A stretch of 64,000 nucleotides of DNA, taken from Cladorhizidae sp. MBARI D1340-BT2. Taxonomy: Eukaryota > Porifera > Demospongiae > Poecilosclerida > Cladorhizidae. Numbering within the stretch: the first letter of the stretch is position 1; every line of letters starts with the position of its first letter. A model generated the notes under the pieces. It was not told the origin of the DNA. It saw only the letters and a program-made list of their open reading frames with translations, and did no database searches. Made by a program: the position numbers and the translations under genes. Shown in pieces: positions 63,080-64,000 of the stretch. The stretch covers positions 25,987,816-26,051,815 of the forward strand of contig JAQNBH010000012.1 of the NCBI GenBank assembly GCA_028752905.1. The letters run 5' to 3'.

Positions 63080-64000
63080 TTAAAATTCTAATGAGATAGT
63101 TTTCCAGACTAATGGTGGCAAAGCTATTCACTTCAATTCTAGGAGTAACTTTGCTCTCCCTCCGGTAGATGACCTGCCATCTCTATGCTCCCAGCTTCGC
63201 TTCTTCTGATATATATGAAACTTTATCCCTAATATAGCCATCCTGAAACTCTTCTGATGTATATGAAACTTTATCACCCCACCGGGCGTAATCAAATCAG
63301 CCCCGTTATCCTAAAACACTATGCTGGTATCAATTTTGTCTACTTCAATAGCAAAATTATTTCAATCTTCATACTACCTACAGAATGGAAAGTGCATAAA
63401 ATTTGTGATGGTAGACCTACATCATTGTTGTGTAATCTATCAAAAGTTCTTGGGTCTGTCATAATTGTTATATAAAAAGAAGTCATGGCGTCTATCCAGC
63501 CACTGGTCTGCAAAAAACAAATTTGTCTTTTTTCTGCCAAACTGTGTATATATATACCTATAACGCAACTTATAACTTCCTAGGGAGAGTCTTAGAAGAG
63601 AGAAATTCTTGTGTTGTTACTTATCTGGACCATTGCAGAGCTTTTGACTTGCTCCCACATCAGAGAAGCTCTGGAGATTTGGCATCACAGGGCCATTGTA
63701 TTGTTTCCAAGCATGCATGTCAGGCCCCATATTGGGGACTGTTAAAGGCTCTCATTCAAGTTAAAGTAGCTTCAGGAGTGCCTCAGGGCAGCACCCTTGG
63801 TCCCCTTCTGTTTATCCTCTAGGTGAATGATGTACCAACATATTATCTTTTGCATCGACTGATTTGTTTGGAAATGACACAAAACTTGTTGCTCCTTTGG
63901 AGTTTTGGGGTTGGAAAATGATGGCATTAATCTACAGGATACTCGCTGGCCAATTGATTGGAAATTATCCCTTACCAAGTTTCCTTCAATAATAAATGCA
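63080..64000 (+). pseudogene. LINE reverse transcriptase, decayed, running off the window
   Basis: Plus-strand blocks: a GPDGI-type region PPGVIKSAPLS near 63280, LFQSSYYLQNGKCIKFVMVD (SLxxGxxPxxWK) near 63350, LLCNLSKVLG near 63440, CVVTYLDHCRAFDLLPHQR (catalytic YLDxxxAFD region) near 63610-63660, and VASGVPQGSTLGPLLFIL near 63765-63820 (SGVPQGSxLGPLLF motif), then FGNDTKLVAPLE near 63870, where FADDTKL is expected. The second catalytic box has Gly-Asn for Ala-Asp. The order and motifs match the LINE endonuclease upstream, so both likely belong to one element. Confidence 0.7.

Noticed and set aside
1..64000. tRNA, rRNA or other structural RNA genes
   Set aside because: None seen by eye on either strand; a covariance-model scan would be needed to exclude small ones.

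Overview
The window is eukaryotic DNA with GT-AG introns and almost no intact host genes; most of the readable sequence is layered mobile DNA and minisatellites. The few host-like pieces are metazoan: two spliced exons of a PIKfyve/Fab1-type lipid kinase, a C-terminal exon of an M1 (puromycin-sensitive type) aminopeptidase, and a ZU5-type protein like those common in sponges. With the transposon mix (Ty3/gypsy, Gmr1-like, Merlin, piggyBac, hAT, pogo/Tigger, Mutator-like, LINE), an early-branching invertebrate, most likely a demosponge, is my best guess. This is inference, not proof.

Layout. 1.4-10.2 kb: a decayed Ty3/gypsy element (A) carrying a 35-bp minisatellite. Its integrase is split by a younger LTR retrotransposon (B, 4994-9594) with 396-bp LTRs and a CACAC target duplication. 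11.4-13.75 kb: two PIKfyve exons on the minus strand, separated by an intron holding about 53 copies of a 25-bp repeat. 13.75-17.4 kb: two Merlin (IS1595/ISXO2-like) DNA transposons, the first nearly intact with a multi-exon transposase. 17.9-20.9 kb: a piggyBac pseudogene whose Thr/Pro-rich linker has grown into a 33-bp minisatellite. 22.3-30.0 kb: a Mutator-like remnant, the ZU5 gene, a LINE scrap and a hAT remnant. 31.25-34.7 kb: a second Gmr1-like element (C) with integrase placed before reverse transcriptase. 35.8-41 kb: several short tandem arrays and the aminopeptidase exon.

41.2-50.4 kb: a three-level nest. A minus-strand gypsy relic (D) contains a 22-bp minisatellite of about 165 units, and that array is split by a very young LTR retrotransposon (E, 43686-47639) with identical 184-bp LTRs and a CTACT target duplication. 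The 20-nt leader of E contains an 18-base perfect complement to its own LTR, the hallmark of self-primed reverse transcription. 52.7-57.85 kb: a pogo/Tigger pseudogene next to a foldback element that is split by a hAT element, which in turn carries a second foldback copy. 60.6-64 kb: LINE remnants, the last running off the right edge.

No operon-like cooperation is visible. The story is repeated insertion of transposons into transposons and growth of minisatellites inside them. All domain calls come from reading translations by eye; no database search was run.
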